Shown in pieces: positions 8,851-17,400 of a stretch of DNA of 64,000 nucleotides. Under the pieces are notes generated by a model. The model was not told the DNA's origin and made no database searches. It saw nothing but the letters and a program-made list of their open reading frames with translations. The translations under genes and the position numbers were made by a program. Numbering within the stretch: the stretch's first letter is position 1; each line of letters starts with the position of its first letter. Source of the DNA: Streptomyces sp. CHD11 (GTDB lineage Bacteria; Actinomycetota; Actinomycetes; Streptomycetales; Streptomycetaceae); contig NZ_JABTTS010000010.1 in assembly GCF_018638295.1 (NCBI RefSeq), positions 88,845-152,844 on the forward strand, given 5' to 3'.

Positions 8851-8899
8851 CGTGGTGCGGAGCACACGCCCTTGCCCGCGTGGTGCGGAGCACACGCCC
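8851..8899. repeat. Two 21-bp direct repeats, each with a small hairpin
   Basis: Positions 8851-8871 and 8879-8899 are identical, 28 bp apart start to start. Each contains GTGCGGAGCAC, a 4-bp stem with a 3-nt loop. They lie between the kinase-like gene and mshC. They could be a protein-binding site or a weak processing/termination element. Function is unknown. Confidence 0.6.
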
Positions 8900-9001
8900 G
8901 CGCGCGGCTCCCCGTTCGCACGGCACGCCGCGCGGGTGCGCGCAAGAGCGCCTTCTCGGCCGTCCGGCCTCTCCGGTTCGTATCCGGAACTCCGGTCCGG
9001 T

Positions 9002-9007
9002 TAGGCT
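9002..9007 (+). promoter_or_regulatory. -10 box of a probably leaderless mshC transcript
   Basis: TAGGCT lies 6 nt before the ATG at 9014, with no Shine-Dalgarno between. mshC therefore likely has its own promoter in addition to any read-through. Confidence 0.55.
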
Positions 9008-9013
9008 CATGAC

Positions 9014-10243
9014 ATGCATGCCTGGCCCGCTTCCGAAGTCCCCGCCCTGCCCGGTCAGGGCCGCGACCTGAGGATCCACGACACCGCGACCGGGGGCCGG
9101 ATCGCCCTGGATCCCGGTCCCGTCGCCCGTATCTACGTCTGCGGCATCACGCCCTACGACGCCACCCACATCGGCCACGCGGCGACCTACAACGCGTTCG
9201 ACCTCGTGCAGCGCGTGTGGCTCGACAACAAGCGGCAGGTCCACTACGTCCAGAACGTCACGGACGTCGACGATCCGCTGCTGGAGCGGGCCGACCGGGA
9301 CGGCCTGGACTGGTCCGTGCTCGCCGAGCGGGAGACCGCCCTGTTCCGCGAGGACATGACGGCCCTGCGCATGCTGCCCCCGAGGCAGTACATAGGCGCG
9401 GTGGAGGCGATACCCGGCATCGTGCCGCTCGTCGAACGGCTGCGCGAACTCGGTGCCACCTACGACATCGACGGCGACATCTACTTCTCCGTCGAATCCG
9501 ATCCGCACTTCGGACGGGTCTCGAACCTCGACGCGGCCGCCATGCGGCTGCTCTCCGCCGAACGGGGCGGCGACCCCGACCGCCCGGGCAAGAAGAACCC
9601 GGTCGACCCGATGCTCTGGATGGCCGCCCGCGAGGGCGAGCCGAGCTGGGACGGCGGCTCGCTGGGCCGGGGCCGCCCCGGCTGGCACATCGAGTGCGTG
9701 GCCATCGCCCTCGACCACCTCGGCATGGGCTTCGACGTCCAGGGCGGCGGCTCCGACCTGATCTTCCCGCACCACGAGATGGGCGCCTCGCACGCCCAGG
9801 CGCTCACCGGGGAGTACCCCATGGCCAAGGCGTATGTGCACGCCGGCATGGTGGCCCTGCACGGCGCGAAGATGTCGAAGTCCAAGGGCAACCTGGTCTT
9901 CGTGTCCACGCTCCGGCGCGACGGGGTGGACCCGGCGGCGATCCGGCTGGCCCTGCTCTCCCACCACTACCGCGCCGACTGGGAGTGGACCGACCGGGTC
10001 CTCCGGGACGCCGTCACCCGTCTGGAGCACTGGCGCGCCGCCGTCTCCCGCCCCGACGGACCGCCCGCCGCCGCCCTGGTCGAGGAGATCCGGGCAGCTC
10101 TCGCGGACGACCTGGACGCCCCGGCCGCGCTGGCCGCCGTGGACCGCTGGACCATGCTCCAGGAGGAGCGTGGCGGTACCGACCCGGGCGCGCCCGGCGT
10201 CGTCTCCCGCGCGGTGGACGCCCTGCTCGGCGTGGCGCTCTAG
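9014..10243 (+). CDS. mshC: Cysteine--glucosaminylinositol ligase MshC (mycothiol biosynthesis)
   Basis: A 409-aa ATP-dependent ligase that joins cysteine to GlcN-Ins, the penultimate step of mycothiol synthesis. It is a class I aminoacyl-tRNA-synthetase fold related to CysRS. It shows the Zn-ligand Cys43 in YVCGITPYD, the HIGH motif (52-55) and KMSKSKGN (about 286-293). The [14 protein letters not shown] segment carries further active-site residues. It is shorter than CysRS and lacks its anticodon-binding extension, as expected for MshC. The ATG appears leaderless. The enzyme is cytosolic. It ends in a strong bidirectional hairpin shared with parJ. Confidence 0.96.
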   Translation: MHAWPASEVPALPGQGRDLRIHDTATGGRIALDPGPVARIYVCGITPYDATHIGHAATYNAFDLVQRVWLDNKRQVHYVQNVTDVDDPLLERADRDGLDWSVLAERETALFREDMTALRMLPPRQYIGAVEAIPGIVPLVERLRELGATYDIDGDIYFSVESDPHFGRVSNLDAAAMRLLSAERGGDPDRPGKKNPVDPMLWMAAREGEPSWDGGSLGRGRPGWHIECVAIALDHLGMGFDVQGGGSDLIFPHHEMGASHAQALTGEYPMAKAYVHAGMVALHGAKMSKSKGNLVFVSTLRRDGVDPAAIRLALLSHHYRADWEWTDRVLRDAVTRLEHWRAAVSRPDGPPAAALVEEIRAALADDLDAPAALAAVDRWTMLQEERGGTDPGAPGVVSRAVDALLGVAL

Positions 10244-10265
10244 GGACGGCCGGCGCACACGACGA

Positions 10266-10297
10266 GGGCGCCTCCTCCCGGCCGGGAGGAGGCGCCC
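10266..10297. terminator. Bidirectional terminator between mshC and parJ
   Basis: A perfect 14-bp stem (10266-10279 with 10284-10297) and a GGCC loop lie between the convergent ends of mshC and parJ. It probably stops transcription from both sides. Confidence 0.85.
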
Positions 10298-10363
10298 TTC
10301 GCATGACGCGGTCGGCTTTCGGGCTGTTCCTCGGCTTGTTCTACGGATCGGACCTCCGGGCGG

Positions 10364-11368
10364 TCATTCCTCCGACGATTCCCCACCGTCCGAGTCCGCC
10401 TCCGCCTCCGAGTCCGTCTCCGGCTTCGGCGGCTTCGGCGGCCGGGTCCGGCCTCCCGGAGTCTCCCGCCGGTACGGCGGAGCGTCCGAACCGTCCGCCG
10501 TCGCATGCCCGCCGGGCGGACCCGACGTCCCGTCACGGCGCCGCAGATAGCGCTCGAACTCGCGCGCGATCGCCTCGCCGGACGCCTCCGGCAGCTCGGC
10601 GGTGTCCCGCGCCTCCTCCAGCGACTGGACGTACTCCGCCACCTCGCTGTCCTCGGCGGCCAGTTGGTCCACACCCACCTGCCAGGCCCGCGCGTCCTCG
10701 GGCAGTTCACCCAGCGGGATCCGCACGTCGATCAGGTCTTCCAGCCGGTTGAGGAGGGCCAGGGTGGCCTTCGGGTTGGGCGGCTGCGACACGTAGTGCG
10801 GCACCGCCGCCCACAGCGACACCGCGGGCACACCGGCGTGCGTGCATGCCTCCTGGAGGATGCCGACGATGCCCGTGGGGCCCTCGTACTTGGTCTCCTC
10901 CAGGTTCATGCGGCGGGCCAGGTCGGGATCGGACGTCGTCCCGCTGATCGGGACCGGACGGGTGTGCGGCGTGTCACCGAGCAGCGCGCCCAGGACGACC
11001 ACCAGTTCCACGCCGAGCTCGTGCGCGAAGCCGAGGATCTCGTTGCAGAAGGAACGCCAGCGCATGGACGGTTCGATGCCGCGGACCAGGACCAGATCGC
11101 GCGGCTTGTCACCGCCGACCCGGACCACCGACAGCCGTGTCGTCGGCCAGGTGATCTTGCGGACGCCGCCGTCCATGAACACCGTCGGACGGTTGACCTG
11201 GAAGTCGTAGTAGTCCTCGGCGTCCAGCGCCGCGAACACCTCGCCCTTCCACTCCCTGTCCAGATGCGCGACCGCGGTGGAGGCCGCGTCACCGGCATCG
11301 TTCCAGCCCTCGAACGCGGCCACCATGACCGGGTCGATCAGCTCGGGAACCCCCTCGAGCTCGATCAC
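10364..11368 (-). CDS. parJ: PAC2 family protein, ParJ homologue
   Basis: A 334-aa PAC2-domain protein (residues about 1-270), recognisable from VIELEGVPELIDPVMVAAFEGWNDAGDAAS and GALLGDTPHTRPVPISGTTSDPDLA. The last 70 residues are disordered, Pro/Glu/Asp-rich. In S. coelicolor the PAC2 protein beside mshC (SCO1662, ParJ) was reported to interact with the chromosome-segregation ATPase ParA. Orthology is assigned from family plus position. The GTG at 11368 is chosen because AGGAGG lies about 7 nt upstream. An in-frame ATG 13 codons earlier lacks one. Confidence 0.85.
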   Translation of the reverse strand: MIELEGVPELIDPVMVAAFEGWNDAGDAASTAVAHLDREWKGEVFAALDAEDYYDFQVNRPTVFMDGGVRKITWPTTRLSVVRVGGDKPRDLVLVRGIEPSMRWRSFCNEILGFAHELGVELVVVLGALLGDTPHTRPVPISGTTSDPDLARRMNLEETKYEGPTGIVGILQEACTHAGVPAVSLWAAVPHYVSQPPNPKATLALLNRLEDLIDVRIPLGELPEDARAWQVGVDQLAAEDSEVAEYVQSLEEARDTAELPEASGEAIAREFERYLRRRDGTSGPPGGHATADGSDAPPYRRETPGGRTRPPKPPKPETDSEAEADSDGGESSEE

Positions 11369-11911
11369 CCAGCGCCTCCTTCCGACGTGCCCTCGCGTAC
11401 GCCCCAACCTTACGGCGTTCCCGCGGGGCGCCCGCAGCCCCCTTCACCGGGGAGAGTGCCCCCCATCACTGCCCCGTCGGGCAGGGGGAAACACCCCGCC
11501 GCGGTGCACGGGTACCGGATGCGGAAGGCGCGGTTCACAGCCCGGCGCGCAGCCCCGGCTCCACGCTCACGAGGTGCTCCGTCGCCCGGCACGTGGTGCC
11601 TCGGCGTCCCGTCCCGCGAGGGCCGCGAGGGCCGCCCGCCGCTCGCGGCACTGCGGCCGGCCCCGTCCTCCCGGGCCCGGCCCGCGCCGGATACGGGCCC
11701 GCCGTGGGGCCGGACGGACATTCCGTCAGGGCGCACGGCACGGAGTCGCCGCAGCCGCGCACGATGCCCCGGGGGGAAGTCCGCGTCGGCGGTGACCAGG
11801 TCCCCGCACGGACGGTTGGCCGCCGCGTCCGTCCGACCGACGGGACGGAGCGTCCCGTCGCCCGTCACCGCCGGCTCCGGCGCAGTGCGCCGAGCCGCCC
11901 CGCGTCGGCTA
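11369..11911. other. Non-coding stretch between glpD and parJ
   Basis: About 540 bp with no convincing gene. Open frames here have repetitive Arg/Pro/Gly-rich products without recognisable domains. A small 6-bp hairpin (11469-11484, CTGCCC/GGGCAG) is present. The parJ promoter should lie near the left end, but I could not assign clear -35/-10 boxes. Confidence 0.5.
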
Positions 11912-11935
11912 CCGGCTCCGGTGCGGGGGAGCCGG
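11912..11935 (-). terminator. Terminator of the glycerol operon (after glpD)
   Basis: An 8-bp perfect stem (11912-11919 with 11928-11935) and an 8-nt loop begin 12 nt after the glpD stop codon. Confidence 0.6.
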
Positions 11936-11946
11936 GGGAGCGGCGG

Positions 11947-13563
11947 TCACTTCTTGTCGAGCAGGTTCTGCACGTCCGCGCGGACCTCGTCCGTGGCCAG
12001 GCCCCGGATCGTCAGCGTGGTGCGGCGGCGCAGCACGTCGTCCGCGGTCTCGGCCCACTCGTGGTCACGGGCCCAGACGACCTGGGCCCAGATCTCCGGG
12101 GCGTCCGGGTGGACGCGCCGGCCCAGCGCCGGGTCCTCGTTCGCCAGGCGGGCGATGTCGAAGGCCAGCGAGCCGTAGTGGGTGGCCAGGTGCCTGGCGG
12201 TGTCCGCCGCCATGCGGGGGCCGGGCGCCGGACCGTCCACCAGCAGCCGGTGGGCCACCGCGCGGGGGTTGGCCACACCCGGCAGCGGAAGCTTCTTCGG
12301 CAGCGAGGAGATCGGCTCGAGGTCCTCGCCCAGCGGATGGCCGGGCAGTGCCTGCAGCTTCTGCATGACCGTGCGGCCGATGTGGCGGAACGTGGTCCAC
12401 TTGCCGCCCGCGACGGACAGCATGCCGCCCCGGCCCTCGGTGACGACCGTCTCCCGCTTGGCCTTGGCGGTGTCGCCGGGACCGCCCGGCAGCACCCGCA
12501 GCCCGGCGAAGGCGTAGGTGATCAGGTCACGGTCGAGCTGCTGGTCGCGGATGGAGAACGCGGCCTCGTCGAGTATCTGCGCGGTGTCCTTCTCGGTCAC
12601 CGCGACATCCGCCGGGTCGCCCTCGAACTCCTCGTCGGTCGTGCCGAGCAGCAGCATGTCCTCCCAGGGGAGGGCGAAGGTGATCCGGTACTTGTCGATC
12701 GGCGTGGCCAGCGCGGCCCTCCACGGGGAGGTCCGCTTCAGGACCAGATGCGCGCCCTTCGACAGCCGGATGGACGGTGCGGCATCGGCGTCCTCCATAC
12801 GGCGCAGGTGGTCGACCCAGGGGCCGGTCGCGTTCAGTACGAGCCGGGCGTCGACGCCGAACTCGTCGCCGGAGAGACGGTCGCGCAGCTCGGCGCCGGT
12901 GACCCGGCCCCGGGTGAACCGCAGGCCCGTCACCTCGGCGTGGTTGAGGACGACCGCGCCGGACTCGGCCGCCGCGCGGACCGTCATCAGCGCCATGCGC
13001 GCGTCGTTCATCTGGTCGTCGCCGTACACGGCCACGGCCTTGAGGTTCTCGGTGCGCAGCTCCGGCACGTCCTGCGCGGCCTTGGCCGGGGAGAGCAGGT
13101 GGCCGACGCCGTCGCCGAAGGCGGACAGCGCCGAGTACGCGAAGACGCCGGCCCCGAGCTTCGCCGCGCCGTGCGGCCCGCCCTTGTACACGGGGAGGTA
13201 GAACGTGAGCGGGTTCGCCAGGTGGGGGGCCACCTGGCGGGAGACCGCACGGCGCTCGAAGTGGTTCTCCGCCACCAGCCTCACCGCGCCGGTCTGCAGG
13301 TAGCGCAGGCCTCCGTGGAGCAGCTTGGAGGAGGCGGAGGAGGTGGCGCCGGCGAAGTCGCCGGCGTCCACCAGAGCCACCCTGAGGCCGGACTGCGCGG
13401 CGTGCCAGGCGGTGGAGATGCCCAGGATGCCGCCGCCGATCACGAGAAGGTCGTACGACGCCTTGGAGAGCTGCTCCCGGGTCTCGGCGCGGCTCGGGTT
13501 GGAGCCGGACGCCGGGCGCGTCCCCAGGGCAGGCACGGACTGCAGGGTGGCTTGGGTGGTCAT
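11947..13563 (-). CDS. glpD: Glycerol-3-phosphate dehydrogenase (FAD-dependent)
   Basis: A 538-aa membrane-associated flavoenzyme oxidising sn-glycerol-3-phosphate to dihydroxyacetone phosphate. The FAD-binding Rossmann motif YDLLVIGGGILGISTAWHAA is near residue 38. GATSSASSKLLHGGLRYL follows, and the C-terminal helical domain holds HYGSLAFDIARL. The ATG at 13563 is chosen, giving MTTQATLQSVPALG. It has GAGGAG 11 nt upstream, within the end of glpK. The glpK stop is 7 nt upstream of the start, so the genes are clearly co-transcribed. It is the last gene of glpFKD, corresponding to the S. coelicolor gyl operon. Confidence 0.96.
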   Translation of the reverse strand: MTTQATLQSVPALGTRPASGSNPSRAETREQLSKASYDLLVIGGGILGISTAWHAAQSGLRVALVDAGDFAGATSSASSKLLHGGLRYLQTGAVRLVAENHFERRAVSRQVAPHLANPLTFYLPVYKGGPHGAAKLGAGVFAYSALSAFGDGVGHLLSPAKAAQDVPELRTENLKAVAVYGDDQMNDARMALMTVRAAAESGAVVLNHAEVTGLRFTRGRVTGAELRDRLSGDEFGVDARLVLNATGPWVDHLRRMEDADAAPSIRLSKGAHLVLKRTSPWRAALATPIDKYRITFALPWEDMLLLGTTDEEFEGDPADVAVTEKDTAQILDEAAFSIRDQQLDRDLITYAFAGLRVLPGGPGDTAKAKRETVVTEGRGGMLSVAGGKWTTFRHIGRTVMQKLQALPGHPLGEDLEPISSLPKKLPLPGVANPRAVAHRLLVDGPAPGPRMAADTARHLATHYGSLAFDIARLANEDPALGRRVHPDAPEIWAQVVWARDHEWAETADDVLRRRTTLTIRGLATDEVRADVQNLLDKK

Positions 13564-13570
13564 GGCGGTT

Positions 13571-15130
13571 CTACTCCTCGTCCTCGAGCCAGCCCATGGT
13601 CCGCTCGACGGCCTTGAGCCAGCTCTTGTACTCACGGTCGCGGGTGTCCGCGTCCATGCGGGGGGTCCACTCGGCGGCCCGCCGCCAGTTGGCGCGCAGG
13701 TCGTCGGTGTTGTTCCAGAAGCCGACGGCGAGGCCGGCGGCGTAGGCGGCGCCGAGGCAGGTGGTCTCGGCGACCATCGGACGCACCACGGGGGCGTCCA
13801 CGAAGTCGGCGAGCGTCTGCATCAGCAGGTTGTTGGAGGTCATGCCGCCGTCGACCTTGAGCGCGGTGAGTTCCACACCGGAGTCCTTGGTCATGGCGTC
13901 CGCGATCTCCCGCGTCTGCCAGGCGGTGGCCTCCAGCACGGCACGCGCCAGGTGCGCCTTGGTGACGTACCGGGTCAGTCCGGCGATCACACCGCGGGCG
14001 TCGGAGCGCCAGTACGGGGCGAACAGTCCGGAGAAGGCCGGTACGAAGTAGGCGCCGCCGTTGTCCTCGACGGAGAGCGCGAGGGTCTCGATCTCGGCGG
14101 CGGTGGAGATCAGGCCCATCTGGTCGCGCATCCACTGCACCAGCGAACCGGTGACGGCGATCGAGCCCTCCAGGGCGTAGACCGTGTCCTGGTCGCCGAT
14201 CTTGTAGCCGACCGTGGTGAGCAGACCGCTGTAGGAGTTGATGATCTTGTCACCGGTGTTCATCACCATGAAGGTGCCGGTGCCGTACGTCGACTTGGTC
14301 TCGCCCTCGGCGAAGCAGGTCTGGCCGAACAGGGCCGCCTGCTGGTCACCGAGTGCGGAGGCGACCGGGATACCGCCGAGCAGATCGCCCAGCCTGCCGC
14401 CGGTGATCTCGCCGTAGACCTCGGCGGAGGAGCGGATCTCCGGCAGCATGGCCGGCGGGACACCGATGGACTCGGCGATCTTCTCGTCCCACTGCATGGT
14501 GTGCAGGTTCATCAGCATGGTGCGGGACGCGTTGGTGACGTCGGTGACGTGGCGGCCGCCGTCGACACCCCCGGTCAGGTTCCAGATGACCCAGGAGTCC
14601 ATGGTGCCGAAGAGGATGTCACCGGCCTGGGCGCGCTCCTTGAGGCCGTCGACGTTGTCGAGCAGCCAGCGGGCCTTGGGGCCGGCGAAGTAGGAGGCGA
14701 GGGGCAGACCGGTCTCGCGGCGGAAGCGGTCCTGGCCGACGTTGCGGCCGAGCTCGCGGCAGAGGGCGTCGGTGCGGGTGTCCTGCCAGACGATGGCGTT
14801 GTGGACGGGCTCACCGGTGTTCCGGTCCCACAGCACGGTGGTCTCGCGCTGGTTGGTGATGCCGATGGCCTTGATGTCGTCGCGGGTGATGCCGGCCTTC
14901 TCGATGGCTCCGGCGACGACCTCCTGGACGTTGGTCCAGATCTCGGTGGCGTCGTGCTCGACCCAGCCCGGCTTGGGGAAGATCTGCTCGTGCTCCTTCT
15001 GGTCGACGGAGACGATGCGTCCGTCGCGGTCGAAGACGATGCAGCGCGACGAGGTGGTGCCCTGGTCGATGGCGGCGATGAACGGCCCGTGGCCGTGGGA
15101 GGCGATGCCGGCGGTGTGGGCGTCGGTCAC
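13571..15130 (-). CDS. glpK: Glycerol kinase
   Basis: A 519-aa FGGY-family kinase converting glycerol to glycerol-3-phosphate with ATP. The phosphate-binding start [21 protein letters not shown] (about residues 17-37), [30 protein letters not shown] and the C-terminal [17 protein letters not shown] are all present. The length matches the family (about 500). The GTG start has AGGAG about 5 nt upstream. It lies 83 bp after glpF and directly before glpD. Confidence 0.97.
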   Translation of the reverse strand: MTDAHTAGIASHGHGPFIAAIDQGTTSSRCIVFDRDGRIVSVDQKEHEQIFPKPGWVEHDATEIWTNVQEVVAGAIEKAGITRDDIKAIGITNQRETTVLWDRNTGEPVHNAIVWQDTRTDALCRELGRNVGQDRFRRETGLPLASYFAGPKARWLLDNVDGLKERAQAGDILFGTMDSWVIWNLTGGVDGGRHVTDVTNASRTMLMNLHTMQWDEKIAESIGVPPAMLPEIRSSAEVYGEITGGRLGDLLGGIPVASALGDQQAALFGQTCFAEGETKSTYGTGTFMVMNTGDKIINSYSGLLTTVGYKIGDQDTVYALEGSIAVTGSLVQWMRDQMGLISTAAEIETLALSVEDNGGAYFVPAFSGLFAPYWRSDARGVIAGLTRYVTKAHLARAVLEATAWQTREIADAMTKDSGVELTALKVDGGMTSNNLLMQTLADFVDAPVVRPMVAETTCLGAAYAAGLAVGFWNNTDDLRANWRRAAEWTPRMDADTRDREYKSWLKAVERTMGWLEDEE

Positions 15131-15213
15131 TGTGTGCTCCTGGGGGTTCCTTGGTTACGGGGCTGGGTGTACGGCGCTACTACAAGATTCGCGCTTCGCG
15201 GCGATTCGGTCAC

Positions 15214-16008
15214 CTATGCGAAGGCGAGGTTGTAGATACCGGCCGCGAGGGCACCGCCGATCAGCGGGCCGACCACCGGGATCCAGGAGTAGGACCAGTC
15301 GGAGCCGCCCTTGTTGGGCAGCGGCAGCAGCGCGTGCACGATGCGCGGACCGAGGTCACGGGCCGGGTTGATCGCGTAACCGGTCGGGCCGCCCAGCGAG
15401 AGGCCGATCGAGGCGACCACGAGCGCCGTGATCAGGCCGCCCAGCACACCGAGGCCGTTGCCCGCGTCGTTCAGGCCCTGGGTGAGGATGGCGAGCAGCA
15501 GTACGAAGGTGCCGATGATCTCGGTGGCGAGGTTCTGCACCGAGTGCTTGATCTCCGGGCCGGTGGAGAAGATGCCGAGCACGGGGCCCGCGCCCTTCTC
15601 CCGCGCCTCGACCGACTTGGCGGCGGGGGCCTGCGTGTCCGGACCGCCGACGATCTCCCGGTCGGTGAGGTGGGCCTGGAACTGGCCGTAGTAGGCGATC
15701 CAGACGAGCGTGGCGCCGATCATCGCGCCGAGGAGTTCTCCGGCGAAGTAGACCGGAACGTCGCTCCAGCCGCCGTCCTTGATGGCGAGTGCCAGGGTCA
15801 CGGCCGGGTTGAGGTGGGCCCCGGAGAGGGGCCCCGCTATGTACACCGCCGTCATGACGGCGAAGCCCCACCCGAAGGCGATGGCGAGCCAGCCGGCGTT
15901 ACGGGCCTTGGAGGCCTTGAGCGTCACGGCGGCGACCACGCCGCCGCCGAGCAGGATGAGTATGGCGGTACCGATGGTCTCGCCGATGAAGATGTCGGAG
16001 CTGGACAC
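15214..16008 (-). CDS. glpF: Glycerol uptake facilitator (MIP/aquaglyceroporin)
   Basis: A 264-aa six-helix membrane channel. Both NPA half-helix motifs are present: HLNPAV (NPA at 67-69) and [10 protein letters not shown] (NPA at 214-216). The Asp after the second NPA-Arg is typical of glycerol facilitators rather than strict aquaporins. The segment between about residues 100 and 150 is longer and more polar than in E. coli GlpF. GTG start with AAGGAG 7 nt upstream. It is the first gene of glpFKD. The candidate GylR operator is upstream at 16135-16151. Confidence 0.95.
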   Translation of the reverse strand: MSSSDIFIGETIGTAILILLGGGVVAAVTLKASKARNAGWLAIAFGWGFAVMTAVYIAGPLSGAHLNPAVTLALAIKDGGWSDVPVYFAGELLGAMIGATLVWIAYYGQFQAHLTDREIVGGPDTQAPAAKSVEAREKGAGPVLGIFSTGPEIKHSVQNLATEIIGTFVLLLAILTQGLNDAGNGLGVLGGLITALVVASIGLSLGGPTGYAINPARDLGPRIVHALLPLPNKGGSDWSYSWIPVVGPLIGGALAAGIYNLAFA

Positions 16009-16340
16009 CCGCGACTCCTTTGTCCTTCGTCCAGGGAGCCGACCCCCGGGTCCCTCCGGGGATTGGCGCCCTCAGGGGTGAGAGCGATGCCGGCCCTTGG
16101 CGTTGTCACACTCTAACGCGTATTGCCGGTTAGTGTTCGACAATGCCGACCGATGGACGGGAGTCTTGTCCGGCGTCCGGGATGCGTCAAGGGTTTGGTT
16201 GCCGGTAGCGCGATCGTTACTGACCGCCCGGGTTGTGGATCTTCGTGGTGTTTCCGGGACCCGGCGATCGGTACGGCGTCCCCGGGACATGCCGGTACCC
16301 GGGATGCCGCGGGGCAGCCCGGTCGTCGTCGGCGTGCCGG
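16009..16340. other. Regulatory interval between gylR and glpF
   Basis: This 332-bp stretch has no gene. It should carry the gylR terminator and the glpFKD promoter. Around 16102-16145 an imperfect 15-nt inverted repeat runs from TTGTCACACTCTAAC to GTTAGTGTTCGACAA (12 of 15 matching), flanking a relatively AT-rich core. The operator-like 17-mer at 16135-16151 overlaps its right arm. I could not fix an exact -35/-10 pair on the minus strand. Confidence 0.5.
16135..16151. promoter_or_regulatory. Candidate GylR operator upstream of glpF
   Basis: GTTCGACAATGCCGACC matches 15 of 17 positions of the perfect palindrome GTTCGGCAATGCCGAAC found upstream of gylR. The shared site upstream of the two transcription units of the same pathway suggests one regulator, most simply GylR. 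Inferred, not shown. Confidence 0.5.
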
Positions 16341-17105
16341 TCAGAACCGCCCGGCGCCCAGATCCCGCGACACCGCGCGGGCGCAGTCCCGTACCGCGGC
16401 GATCAGCTCGGGCCGCAGCTCGCCGTCCCGGCGCAGCCGCTCCACCGCCCCCGCGATGCCGACCGCGCCCACCGGCATGCGGCGCCGGTCGTGGATGGGG
16501 GCGGCGAGGGAGGCGACGCCTTCCCAGGTCTCCTCCACGTCCGCCGCGTACCCGCGGGCGCGGGTGAGGTCGAGGAGGTGCTCGAAGGAGTCGAGATCGC
16601 ACACGGTGCGGTCGGTGAAGGCCTTGCGGTCCGCCTCCAGGGCCTCGCTGTGGGCCACCGGGTCGTAGGCCGACAGGACCTTGCCCAGGGCCGTCGAGTG
16701 CAGCGGCTGCATGACGCCGATCTCCAGGACCTGCCGGCTGTCGTCGGGCCGGAAGACGTGGTGCACGATCAGCACGCCCTGCTGGTGCAGCACCCCCAGG
16801 TAGACGCTCTCGCCGCTGGAACGGGCCAGGTCGTCCGTCCACACCAGGGCGCGCGCCCGCAGCTCGTGCACATCGAGATAGGTGGTGCCCAGGCGCAGCA
16901 GCTCGGCGCCCAGCTGGTAGCGGCCGGAGGCGTCGTCCTGTTCCACGAAGCCCTCGTGCTGGAGGGTGCGCAGGATGCCGTGGGCGGTGCCCTTGGCGAG
17001 GCCCAGCGACGAGGCGATGTCCGACAGGCCGAGCCGCCGCTCGCCGCCCGCGAGCAGCCGCAGCATCGCCGCCGCCCGTTCGAGCGACTGGATGTTCCGT
17101 GCCAT
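16341..17105 (-). CDS. gylR: IclR-family glycerol operon regulator GylR
   Basis: A 254-aa IclR-family repressor. The N-terminal winged helix-turn-helix is SLERAAAMLRLLAGGERRLGLSDIASSLGLAKGTAHGILRTLQHEGFVEQD (about 6-56). The effector domain includes YLGVLHQQGVLIVHHVF and LHSTALGKVLSAY. In S. coelicolor GylR controls both its own gene and the downstream glycerol genes, and the same arrangement is seen here. The ATG at 17105 is used; GGAGG lies about 10 nt upstream. The 17-bp palindrome at 17158-17174 sits about 55 bp before the start and fits autoregulation. Confidence 0.93.
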   Translation of the reverse strand: MARNIQSLERAAAMLRLLAGGERRLGLSDIASSLGLAKGTAHGILRTLQHEGFVEQDDASGRYQLGAELLRLGTTYLDVHELRARALVWTDDLARSSGESVYLGVLHQQGVLIVHHVFRPDDSRQVLEIGVMQPLHSTALGKVLSAYDPVAHSEALEADRKAFTDRTVCDLDSFEHLLDLTRARGYAADVEETWEGVASLAAPIHDRRRMPVGAVGIAGAVERLRRDGELRPELIAAVRDCARAVSRDLGAGRF

Positions 17106-17157
17106 CGCCGTACTGCCTCCGTCCCCTTCGATCACCGTCCGCGACGTCGGCGCCGCC

Positions 17158-17174
17158 GTTCGGCAATGCCGAAC
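17158..17174. promoter_or_regulatory. Candidate GylR operator upstream of gylR
   Basis: GTTCGGCAATGCCGAAC has perfect 7-bp arms around AAT. A close copy lies upstream of glpF at 16135-16151. Confidence 0.55.
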
Positions 17175-17400
17175 ACTACCGGTCCATGTCGGCTCCCCGC
17201 CAACGGTCGGCGGGCATCGGTTCCGCAACTCCTGTTCCGTGCACCGTGTCCCGGCCATCATCGTCCGCCCTCTGGACGTCCTGAACATCAGGGCGCGCTC
17301 CCGGATACCCTGACGGCGTGCGCCCTGCCGGAAAGCGCGAACAGAAGCTTCCCGGACAGCCGCAAAGCCGACAGCCGTCGCACCTGAGGGAGCCCCTTTC

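Noticed and set aside
7457..10258. A 933-codon open frame on the minus strand
   Set aside because: It runs antisense to the DUF3090, kinase-like and mshC genes, which have clear domains. GC-rich third positions leave the opposite frame open. The product is repetitive and without family motifs.
11410..11868. Possible small gene between glpD and parJ on the minus strand
   Set aside because: The product is Arg/Pro/Gly-rich without motifs. There is no Shine-Dalgarno at its start and the position is a normal intergenic gap.
17285..17400. Possible SAM, SAH or cobalamin riboswitch before metH
   Set aside because: No B12 box, no SAM-IV or SAH core could be recognised in the leader of about 90 nt. 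A covariance-model search would settle this.
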